Part shown: positions 1 through 5,043 of the stretch, one piece after another | Position numbering within the stretch: the stretch's first letter is position 1 | How the letters are laid out: every line of letters starts with the position of its first letter | From: Bacillota bacterium | Lineage (GTDB): Bacteria > Bacillota > Clostridia > Peptostreptococcales > Anaerovoracaceae | Direction: 5' to 3' | Assembly (NCBI GenBank): GCA_016302925.1 | Contig: JAEDMR010000120.1 | Span: forward strand, 1 to 6,022 | DNA length: 6,022 bases | Program-made: the position numbers and the translations under genes | The notes under the pieces: model-generated | Told to the model about the DNA's origin: nothing | Databases searched by the model: none | Seen by the model: the letters and a program-made list of their open reading frames with translations, nothing else

Positions 1-2
1 CG

Positions 3-134
3 GCATATCATCACGCGAGGAAGCGGACCGGCAGCAGTCCCATCTGCGGACGTCTGGGAGGTCTGCCGTTTCAGATACTTGTTGTAGCAGGGTCCCTTGC
101 GGCCACCGCAGGGGCACTTTTCAAAATCTTATAA
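3..134 (+). CDS. Possible 3' end of an upstream gene (partial, unrecognised)
   Basis: Frame 3 is open from the left edge to a TAA at 132-134, which would give the last 43 residues of a protein entering the window. The final part reads as a hydrophobic stretch (LPFQILVVAGSLAATAG, then a short FKIL end), so it could be a C-terminal membrane segment. The stop lies 13 bases before the next start, with that gene's RBS in between, as expected inside an operon. Against it, the stretch is short, uses a few uncommon codons (ATA, TTA, AGG), and the complementary strand is also open in the same codon phase with a Cys-rich reading. I do not recognise the family. It may be non-coding. Confidence 0.3.
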   Translation, partial: AYHHARKRTGSSPICGRLGGLPFQILVVAGSLAATAGALFKIL

Positions 135-137
135 CCC

Positions 138-142
138 GGAGG
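138..142 (+). promoter_or_regulatory. Ribosome binding site of the phosphodiesterase-like gene
   Basis: GGAGG lies 5 bases before the ATG at 148 and 8 bases before the ATG at 151. It supports a start at one of these two adjacent codons and argues against the TTG at 97, which has no comparable site. Confidence 0.75.
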
Positions 143-147
143 TGTAC

Positions 148-1011
148 ATGATGAAAAAGGATTTTAACCAGTCGGCTTTTCACCCATTGGATCTGACAGC
201 TATGCGCCCGACCATCGAAGCTCTGCTGGGACTGAAGACCACCAGAGCGACGGATTACAGCGTGAAACCCATAGAGAGAGTCCTGACTATGGCCAAACTG
301 AAATTCGGCGAAAGGCAGCAGAGGGTCATCGACTGTGACCGGGTTTTTGTTTACAATCCGGATGCCATCGGAGAATGGATCATGGAGAAGCATCCGGAAC
401 ATTTCCGGGAGGCCATGACGCGAACCGATCTGACGGAAAATCTCAGTGCGGCATATCCGCCGGTGACACCGGTATGCTTCGCGTCCATGTATTCCGGCAT
501 GACACCGGCAGAACACGGAATTCAGAAGTATGAAAAGCCGGTGCTGAAAGTGAATACCCTGTTTGATGACCTGGCAGCGGCAGGAAAGAAGGTTGCCATC
601 GTCTGCACCGCGGGGGACTCCATTGCGGAAATATTCAAAGAACGGGATATAGACTATTATATCTACGAAGACAGGCATCTGTGCAATCTGAAGGCACTGG
701 AGCTGATTGAAGAAGACCTGCACGACCTGATCGTGCTGTATAACGGAAACTATGACTGGGCCATGCACCGGTTCGGTCCGGAAGGGCGGCGATCCATGAA
801 GGAGCTTTCCGAAAACATGGAAACCTTCTGCAAAATCCACGATGCCATCGAAAAACACTGGAAGAATCACAATACCGTATTGTTTTTCTCACCGGATCAC
901 GGATGTCACAGAAGCCTGCTGCCGCCGGGAAAACACGGAGCCCGGATCCCGAAGGATATGAATATCCGGCATCTGTACAGTTTCCTCTGCCGGGAGGATA
1001 TAGAAAATTAA
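148..1011 (+). CDS. Alkaline phosphatase superfamily / type I phosphodiesterase-like hydrolase
   Basis: Encodes a 287-residue protein, probably a cytoplasmic metal-dependent phosphoesterase; I see no signal peptide or membrane segment. The ligand set of the nucleotide pyrophosphatase/phosphodiesterase branch can be traced in order. There is an Asp in a strand-loop context (VFVYNPDAIG, Asp72). The nucleophile region PPVTPVCFASMYSGMTPAEHGI has its likely Thr at 107. Then come DWAMHRFGP (Asp203, His207), SPDHG (Asp250, His251) and GKHG (His263). All expected metal ligands appear present, so the enzyme should be active, probably with two Zn or similar ions. It is compact for this superfamily, with little room for a cap domain. 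The substrate cannot be read from the sequence, and the neighbours (a terminator follows, unrelated genes after) do not help. The start is ATG 148, or ATG 151 one codon later; both are served by the GGAGG at 138-142. The first 60 residues lack recognisable motifs. Confidence 0.85.
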   Translation: MMKKDFNQSAFHPLDLTAMRPTIEALLGLKTTRATDYSVKPIERVLTMAKLKFGERQQRVIDCDRVFVYNPDAIGEWIMEKHPEHFREAMTRTDLTENLSAAYPPVTPVCFASMYSGMTPAEHGIQKYEKPVLKVNTLFDDLAAAGKKVAIVCTAGDSIAEIFKERDIDYYIYEDRHLCNLKALELIEEDLHDLIVLYNGNYDWAMHRFGPEGRRSMKELSENMETFCKIHDAIEKHWKNHNTVLFFSPDHGCHRSLLPPGKHGARIPKDMNIRHLYSFLCREDIEN

Positions 1012-1023
1012 GAAAATACATCG

Positions 1024-1049
1024 AAAAACCTTGAATTTCAAGGTTTTTT
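1024..1049 (+). terminator. Intrinsic terminator after the phosphodiesterase-like gene
   Basis: Inverted repeat CCTTG (1029-1033) / CAAGG (1039-1043) with a 5-base AATTT loop. It is flanked by five A on the left and six T on the right, so the stem can extend through A-U pairs. It begins 12 bases after the stop codon and separates this gene from the next unit. Confidence 0.85.
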
Positions 1050-1060
1050 GTATTTTTCTA

Positions 1061-1088
1061 TTGACTTTTGACGAAAACGTGATAAATT
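1061..1088 (+). promoter_or_regulatory. Predicted sigma-70/SigA promoter for the hypothetical gene and cstA
   Basis: TTGACT (-35, 1061-1066) is followed after 16 bases by TAAATT (-10, 1083-1088). The -10 box is preceded by TGA, giving an extended -10 (TGn) element. Transcription would begin near 1095, leaving a leader of about 65 bases that contains the 1110-1125 palindrome. The -10 hexamer is only a partial match, so exact placement is uncertain. It lies directly after a terminator, which supports a new unit starting here. Confidence 0.55.
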
Positions 1089-1109
1089 AGAAAGTGTGTA
1101 AAAAACATA

Positions 1110-1125
1110 TTGTGATTAATCACAA
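1110..1125 (+). promoter_or_regulatory. Perfect 16-bp palindrome, candidate operator
   Basis: TTGTGATTAATCACAA is its own reverse complement over all 16 bases. It lies about 15-30 bases downstream of the predicted start point and 35 bases before the gene start, a position suited to a repressor. The half-site TTGTGA resembles those of Crp/Fnr-family and Rex regulators, but the central spacer is 4 bases, whereas canonical CRP (TGTGA-N6-TCACA) and Rex (TTGTGA-N6-TCACAA) sites have 6. The regulator therefore cannot be named. It has no U-tract and is not a terminator. Confidence 0.55.
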
Positions 1126-1160
1126 AAAAATATGAAAAAAATTGTTGAATGGGAGAAAAT

Positions 1161-1694
1161 ATGCAAGCGGATTCCTTTGTGGAAAAACTGAAACAATTCT
1201 ATACTTCCACCTTCGATCTGGAGGATGGTCTCCTGCTGGGCGGTCAGGCCTACGATGTGTACGGTCACTTCAACGTGGACAACTCACGCTATGTACTGGT
1301 GAAGAAAGCCAAGCTGTGGGAAGCCAACAGCCAGGAACATCTTTTCATCCGCAGCTGGAAGAAAGAAGAGGGCCCGCTGACCGTGGAAAAGCTTCAGGAG
1401 CTGATCCGGCCGCTGGAAGAGATTGCGGAACCGCAGTATGTGCGGGGGGGTGAGAAATATCCGCCGAAGAACCATATGTATTCGTTCCTGACGCTGGTGA
1501 TCGTCACCGACGGAGAAATCGAAGATGAGACGATTCGTTTCGCGAAGAAATACAAGTTTGGAAAGACGTATCTGTTCAACTTCCGCGGATACCTGGAAAC
1601 ACGTCTGGTGCTGGTTTCCACCCGGGACAATCTGGTTACAACCAATCAGCAGGGAAAGGAACTGAAAAAAGCCTACCTGAAGCTGATGGCGTAA
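1161..1694 (+). CDS. Conserved-looking hypothetical protein upstream of cstA (177 aa)
   Basis: I do not recognise this protein. It is soluble, with no signal peptide, membrane segment or Cys cluster. Residues 1-70 read as an alpha/beta start with a FDLEDG turn, a run like YDVYGHFNV, then RYVLVKKAKLW. Residues 75-105 are charged (RSWKKEEG, then a helix around KLQELIRPLEEI). The C-terminal half alternates strand-like segments (YSFLTLVIVTDG, KTYLFNFRGYLETRLVLVST) and ends in a basic helix (GKELKKAYLKLMA). I chose ATG 1161 because GGGAG lies 5 bases upstream; the in-frame ATG at 1149 has no RBS and would itself include that site. It ends 45 bases before cstA with no terminator between, so the two are probably cotranscribed from the promoter at 1061-1088 and controlled through the palindrome at 1110-1125. 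A role linked to the transporter is only inferred from position. Confidence 0.8.
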   Translation: MQADSFVEKLKQFYTSTFDLEDGLLLGGQAYDVYGHFNVDNSRYVLVKKAKLWEANSQEHLFIRSWKKEEGPLTVEKLQELIRPLEEIAEPQYVRGGEKYPPKNHMYSFLTLVIVTDGEIEDETIRFAKKYKFGKTYLFNFRGYLETRLVLVSTRDNLVTTNQQGKELKKAYLKLMA

Positions 1695-1739
1695 TAATAC
1701 ATTTTATATTTTATTTTTAAATCAGGAGGAAATTATAAC

Positions 1740-3392
1740 ATGAGTAGCGTAGTACTTCTTCTGGTTTCCATCGCTGTGTTCATCATCGCATATGCGACGT
1801 ATGGTTCATACCTTGCGAAATCATGGGGCATTGACCCGAAAAAACCGACACCGGCTCACGAAATGGAAGACGGTGTGGACTATGTACCGGCAAACAAGGC
1901 CGTACTTCTTGGACATCATTTCTCATCCATCGCAGGCGCAGGCCCGATTAACGGACCGATTCAGGCAGCTGTATTCGGCTGGGTTCCTGTACTGCTGTGG
2001 ATTGTGCTCGGCGGTATCTTCTTCGGTGCCGTGCAGGACTTCTCCGCACTGTTTGCATCCATTCGCCACAAGGGCAAATCCCTGGGTGAAATCATCGAAA
2101 TCAACATCAGCCACAGAACGAAAATGTGCTTTACCGTTTTCGCATGGCTGGTTCTGATTCTGGTAGTTGCTGCATTCGCTGATATCGTAGCAGGTACTTT
2201 CGCCGGCTTTAATGCAGACGGAGATCAGGTTCCTGCCAACGGTTCCGTTGCAACCGCATCCCTGCTGTTCATCCCTCTGGCTGTTGCCTTTGGTCTGTTC
2301 AACAGAAAATCTTCCCATCTGGGAATCAATACTGTAGTCGGCGTAGCTCTGCTGATCGCATGCATTGCCATCGGTATTGCATGTCCGGTATTCCTGCCGA
2401 AGAGCACCTGGCTGATCGTAGTATTCATCTACATCTTCATTGCTTCCGTGGCACCGGTTTGGATCCTGCTGCAGCCGAGAGACTATCTGAACAGCTTCCT
2501 GCTGTACTTCATGATCATCGCTGCAACTATCGGTATCGTATTCACCAACCCGACCATGCAGCTGAATGCATTTAACGGCTGGAGCACCTCCGGCGGCACC
2601 ATCTTCCCTTATCTGTTCGTTACTGTAGCGTGCGGTGCGATTTCCGGCTTCCACAGCCTGATCTCTTCCGGTACCACTGCAAAGCAGCTGAACAGTGAAG
2701 GCGATGCCAAGGCCATTGGTTACGGTTCCATGCTGGTAGAATGCGTACTGGCAGTAATCGCACTGATTGCTGTAGGAAGTGCTTCCATGGATAGCTGGGC
2801 AGGTATGACGCCTCCGCAGGTATTCGCAGGTGGTATCTCCGCAATGCTGGGCAAGCTGGGCTTCCCTGAAACCACTGCACACACCGTGCTGCTGCTGGCG
2901 ATTTCCGCTTTCGCACTGACTTCTCTGGATACCGCAACCAGACTGGGCCGGTTCCTGTTCCAGGAACTGTTCGCTACCAATAAGGACGGTTCCAAGAATA
3001 TTCTGGGCAATATGTACGTGGCCACTGCAATCACCATCGGTGCTGCAGCACTGCTGACCATTGCCGGATACGTTAAGATCTGGCCTCTGTTCGGTGCCTG
3101 CAATCAGCTGGTTGCTGTTCCTGCGTTCCTGGCAGCTGCATGCTTCCTCAAGAAGATCGGCAGAAAGAACACCATGTTCTACATTCCGCTGGTATTCATG
3201 CTGCTGACTGCCGGTTCCGCACTGGTTCTGAAGTTCATCAAGAACGCACAGGTTTTAATGGCCGGCGAAGGTACTGCCATCGTGGAAGGTCTGCAGTGCG
3301 TTATCATCATTCCGATCCTGGTACTGGCTGTTATCCTGGTTGTGGATGGCTTCAAGGTACTGTTTGGTAAGGAAGAAGCGACTGCAAAATAA
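1740..3392 (+). CDS. cstA: Carbon starvation protein A (CstA) family transporter
   Basis: A 550-residue polytopic inner-membrane protein; by eye I count about 14 hydrophobic segments spread from residue 3 to 537. Family hallmarks are GHHFSSIAGAGPINGP (58-73), GAVQDFSALFASIRHKGKS (96-114), QPRDYLN (245-251), SGFHSLISSGTTAKQL (302-317), SLDTATRLGRFLFQE (395-409) and PLFGACNQLVA (449-459). CstA/BtsT proteins (TC 2.A.114) have been linked to uptake of peptides in starvation and, in E. coli, of pyruvate. The substrate here cannot be told from sequence. It is clearly shorter than the roughly 700-residue enterobacterial proteins and belongs to the short form, but all motifs are intact and it has a normal start and stop, so it is not truncated. 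AGGAGG at 1724-1729 lies 10 bases before the ATG. It follows the unrecognised 177-aa gene by 45 A+T-rich bases and is closed by the terminator at 3438-3475. Codon choice is strongly biased (CTG, ATC, GCA, GGT), suggesting good expression. Confidence 0.93.
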   Translation: MSSVVLLLVSIAVFIIAYATYGSYLAKSWGIDPKKPTPAHEMEDGVDYVPANKAVLLGHHFSSIAGAGPINGPIQAAVFGWVPVLLWIVLGGIFFGAVQDFSALFASIRHKGKSLGEIIEINISHRTKMCFTVFAWLVLILVVAAFADIVAGTFAGFNADGDQVPANGSVATASLLFIPLAVAFGLFNRKSSHLGINTVVGVALLIACIAIGIACPVFLPKSTWLIVVFIYIFIASVAPVWILLQPRDYLNSFLLYFMIIAATIGIVFTNPTMQLNAFNGWSTSGGTIFPYLFVTVACGAISGFHSLISSGTTAKQLNSEGDAKAIGYGSMLVECVLAVIALIAVGSASMDSWAGMTPPQVFAGGISAMLGKLGFPETTAHTVLLLAISAFALTSLDTATRLGRFLFQELFATNKDGSKNILGNMYVATAITIGAAALLTIAGYVKIWPLFGACNQLVAVPAFLAAACFLKKIGRKNTMFYIPLVFMLLTAGSALVLKFIKNAQVLMAGEGTAIVEGLQCVIIIPILVLAVILVVDGFKVLFGKEEATAK

Positions 3393-3437
3393 GATCTGAA
3401 TCATTGAATTGAATGAATCGCGGCACCATGCCGTATG

Positions 3438-3475
3438 AAAAGACACTGGGCTTTCGTGGTCCGGTGTCTTTTTTT
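3438..3475 (+). terminator. Intrinsic terminator after cstA
   Basis: AAAAGACACTGG (3438-3449) pairs with CCGGTGTCTTTT (3461-3472), giving 12 pairs including one G-U, around an 11-base loop. The T run reaches 3475. It begins 45 bases after the cstA stop and isolates that unit from the sulfur operon. A small CGGCA/TGCCG stem-loop (3421-3433) sits just before it. Confidence 0.9.
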
Positions 3476-3522
3476 GGTTCACCCGGCGGCTGGTATATCT
3501 TCAAAGAAAAATAAATTCCTAA

Positions 3523-3545
3523 AAACCTATTGACAATATAGGTTT
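3523..3545 (+). promoter_or_regulatory. Inverted repeat overlapping the metY-cysK -35 box (candidate operator)
   Basis: AAACCTAT (3523-3530) and ATAGGTTT (3538-3545) are exact reverse complements separated by 7 bases. The -35 hexamer (3530-3535) lies in the middle, so a dimeric protein bound here would block RNA polymerase. CCTA/TAGG arms of this kind are compatible with Rrf2-family regulators such as CymR, the cysteine-metabolism repressor of many Bacillota, but that assignment is inference and no regulator gene is in the window. Confidence 0.55.
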
Positions 3546-3558
3546 ACTATGCTAATAT
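3530..3558 (+). promoter_or_regulatory. Strong SigA-type promoter of the leader peptide-metY-cysK operon
   Basis: TTGACA (3530-3535) matches the -35 consensus exactly. After 17 bases comes TAATAT (3553-3558), preceded by TGC, an extended -10 motif. Transcription should start near 3565, giving a leader of about 160 bases before metY that contains the small Cys-rich reading frame. Confidence 0.85.
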
Positions 3559-3598
3559 AAGACTATCCTAAATGGCAGGTCGAAAGGAGACGACTTAG

Positions 3599-3679
3599 AT
3601 GAAGCATTACTTTGAAGAACTTGTACGTGCCAATTTCCGATTCGGACGAATGTGCTGCTGCCCCCGGCGGGCAAAGTGA
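3599..3679 (+). CDS. Cys-rich 26-residue leader peptide of the metY-cysK operon
   Basis: A short frame starts with MKHYFEELV, passes through RFGRM at residues 14-18, has three consecutive UGC Cys codons (residues 19-21, bases 3653-3661) and ends PRRAK then TGA. It has a strong RBS of its own (AGGAG at 3585-3589, 9 bases before the ATG), starts about 34 bases after the predicted transcript start, and ends 44 bases before metY. Three Cys in a row directly before sulfide-to-cysteine/homocysteine genes is the hallmark of an attenuation leader peptide whose translation senses charged tRNA-Cys. Similar poly-Cys upstream frames are known before sulfur genes in mycobacteria; I do not know of a described homologue with this sequence. 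The Cys codons lie in an arm of the predicted structure at 3634-3716. The peptide itself probably has no function after synthesis. Confidence 0.75.
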   Translation: MKHYFEELVRANFRFGRMCCCPRRAK

Positions 3680-3716
3680 AAACTGATGCAGAACATTTGA
3701 ATGAACAGAAAGGAAA
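3634..3716 (+). promoter_or_regulatory. Predicted attenuator structure sequestering the metY RBS
   Basis: Three nested helices can be drawn. The outer one pairs 3634-3643 (TTTCC, GA bulge, TTC) with 3708-3716 (GAA, A, GGAAA), covering the metY Shine-Dalgarno. The middle one pairs 3647-3658 with 3688-3699, 11 of 12 positions including one G-U, with a G/A mismatch at 3654/3692. The inner one pairs TGCCC (3659-3663) with GGGCA (3669-3673) around CCGGC. The Cys codons (3653-3661) occupy the 5' arms of the middle and inner helices. No U-tract follows, so control would be at translation initiation (or Rho access) rather than by an intrinsic terminator. Base pairs are read by eye; stability was not computed. 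Confidence 0.5.
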
Positions 3717-3723
3717 GAAAATC

Positions 3724-5010
3724 ATGTCTGAATATAAATTTGAAACATTACAGCTCCACGTAGGTCAGGAAACCGCAGATCCGGCAACCGATGCAAGAGC
3801 AGTCCCTATTTACGCAACTACCTCTTATGTATTCCATGACAGCGCCCATGCGGCAGCAAGATTTGGCCTGGCAGACGCAGGAAACATTTACGGTCGTCTG
3901 ACCAACTCCACCCAGGATGTGCTGGAAAAGAGAGTCGCTGCTCTGGAAGGCGGCGTGGCAGCTCTGGCGTTGGCATCCGGCGCTGCAGCCATCACTTATG
4001 TAATTCAGGCTCTGGCTCAGAACGGCGGCCACATCGTGGCACAGAAGACCATCTACGGCGGCAGCTACAATCTGCTGGCTCATACACTGCCAAACTTCGG
4101 CATTACCGCAACCTTCGTGGATGTGCATAACCTGAAGGAAGTGGAGGATGCCATTCAGGAGAATACCAGAGCCATCTACATCGAAACCCTGGGTAATCCA
4201 AACAGCGACATTCCGGATATCGATGCTGTGGCAGAACTGGCCCACAAGCATGGCCTGCCGCTGGTGGTAGACAACACCTTCGGTACGCCATATCTGATCC
4301 GGCCGATTGAGCACGGTGCAGATATCGTGGTACATTCCGCAACCAAGTTCCTGGGCGGACACGGAACGACCCTGGGCGGCATCATCGTGGATTCCGGCAA
4401 GTTCGACTGGGCAGCTTCTGGCAACTATCCTGCCATCGCTGCACCGAACCCGAGCTATCACGGCGTATCCTTTACGGCAGCCGCAGGTCCGGCAGCCTTC
4501 GTGACATATATCCGGGCCATCCTGCTGAGAGATACCGGCGCCACCATTTCTCCGTTTGCGGCCTTCCTGCTGCTGCAGGGAGTGGAAACCCTGTCCCTAC
4601 GTCTGGAACGCCATGCAGAGAATACGAAGAAAGTGATCGACTTTCTGAAGAACCATCCGCAGGTGGAAAAGGTCAATCATCCATCCCTGCCAGATCATCC
4701 GGATCACGCACTGTATGAGAAATACTTCCCGAACGGAGGTGCATCCATTTTCACCTTTGAGATCAAAGGCGGACAGGCAGAAGCCCATAAGTTCATCGAC
4801 AATCTGAAAATCTTCTCCCTGCTGGCCAATGTCGCTGATGTGAAGAGCCTGGTGATTCATCCGGCCACCACGACCCACAGCCAGCTGACGGAAGAAGAGC
4901 TGCTGGATCAGGGCATCAAGCCGAACACCATCCGTCTTTCCATCGGAACCGAACACATCGACGACATCATCGCCGATCTGCAGGGCGGATTTGATGCCGT
5001 AGCGAAATAA
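3724..5010 (+). CDS. metY: O-acetylhomoserine sulfhydrylase (aminocarboxypropyltransferase)
   Basis: A 428-residue cytoplasmic PLP enzyme of the Cys/Met metabolism family (fold type I), predicted to make homocysteine from O-acetylhomoserine and sulfide. Visible landmarks are the cofactor phosphate-contacting YGRLTN (56-61), the ASGAAA segment (84-89), the PLP-ring Asp in VVDNTFGTPY (Asp183), and the Schiff-base Lys in HSATKFLGGHG (Lys208). The long insertion after Lys208 (about 223-265) and the HPATTTHSQLTEEE signature (379-392) with overall length near 430 favour MetY over the shorter (about 380-400) cystathionine synthases and lyases. The start at 3724 is chosen for AAGGA (3710-3714), 9 bases upstream, and typical MetY N-terminus (FETLQLHVGQ); the frame stays open upstream to a GTG at 3652, but that overlaps the leader peptide. 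First enzyme gene of the operon, 33 bases before cysK. Likely regulated by the operator at 3523-3545 and the Cys leader. Use of other acyl-homoserines cannot be excluded. Confidence 0.9.
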   Translation: MSEYKFETLQLHVGQETADPATDARAVPIYATTSYVFHDSAHAAARFGLADAGNIYGRLTNSTQDVLEKRVAALEGGVAALALASGAAAITYVIQALAQNGGHIVAQKTIYGGSYNLLAHTLPNFGITATFVDVHNLKEVEDAIQENTRAIYIETLGNPNSDIPDIDAVAELAHKHGLPLVVDNTFGTPYLIRPIEHGADIVVHSATKFLGGHGTTLGGIIVDSGKFDWAASGNYPAIAAPNPSYHGVSFTAAAGPAAFVTYIRAILLRDTGATISPFAAFLLLQGVETLSLRLERHAENTKKVIDFLKNHPQVEKVNHPSLPDHPDHALYEKYFPNGGASIFTFEIKGGQAEAHKFIDNLKIFSLLANVADVKSLVIHPATTTHSQLTEEELLDQGIKPNTIRLSIGTEHIDDIIADLQGGFDAVAK

Positions 5011-5030
5011 TCGAGAGAATCTATTTTGAA

Positions 5031-5035
5031 AGGAG
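5031..5035 (+). promoter_or_regulatory. Ribosome binding site deciding the cysK start
   Basis: AGGAG, 8 bases before the ATG at 5044. The in-frame TTG at 5026 precedes this site and would include it in the coding region, so ATG 5044 is preferred. Confidence 0.8.
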
Positions 5036-5043
5036 AAAACATC

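Noticed and set aside
1..125. Minus-strand Cys-rich reading with CPCGGRKGPC, like a SEC-C or zinc-binding motif
   Set aside because: An in-frame TAA lies just four codons before the first Cys with no ATG, GTG or TTG between, so no start is available. The Cys spacing (CxC-x6-C) also differs from SEC-C.
97..147. Upstream TTG start for the phosphodiesterase-like gene
   Set aside because: It has no RBS, and GGAGG at 138-142 directly serves the ATGs at 148/151.
1110..1125. Canonical CRP or Rex site
   Set aside because: The half-sites fit but the spacer is 4 rather than 6 bases, so it is reported only as an unassigned palindrome.
1923..2882. Long minus-strand open frame opposite cstA
   Set aside because: Its translation is low-complexity and polar, with no family motif, and it mirrors the highly biased codons of cstA. 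The same applies to the other long antisense frames opposite metY and cysK.
3421..3433. CGGCA/TGCCG stem-loop as a separate terminator or regulatory element
   Set aside because: It has only five pairs and no T-run of its own; it lies in the 3' untranslated region just before the real terminator.
3652..3723. N-terminal extension of MetY from the GTG at 3652, or a -1 frameshift from the leader peptide at the C-run (3661-3665) into metY
   Set aside because: The GTG lacks an RBS and overlaps the Cys codons; ATG 3724 has a well-spaced RBS and gives the normal MetY N-terminus. The C-run could in principle slip, but there is no typical slippery heptamer.
3565..3723. SAM riboswitch or T-box in the metY leader
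   Set aside because: The leader is about 160 bases and largely occupied by the peptide frame; I see no T-box sequence, no SAM-I-like four-way junction and no intrinsic terminator.
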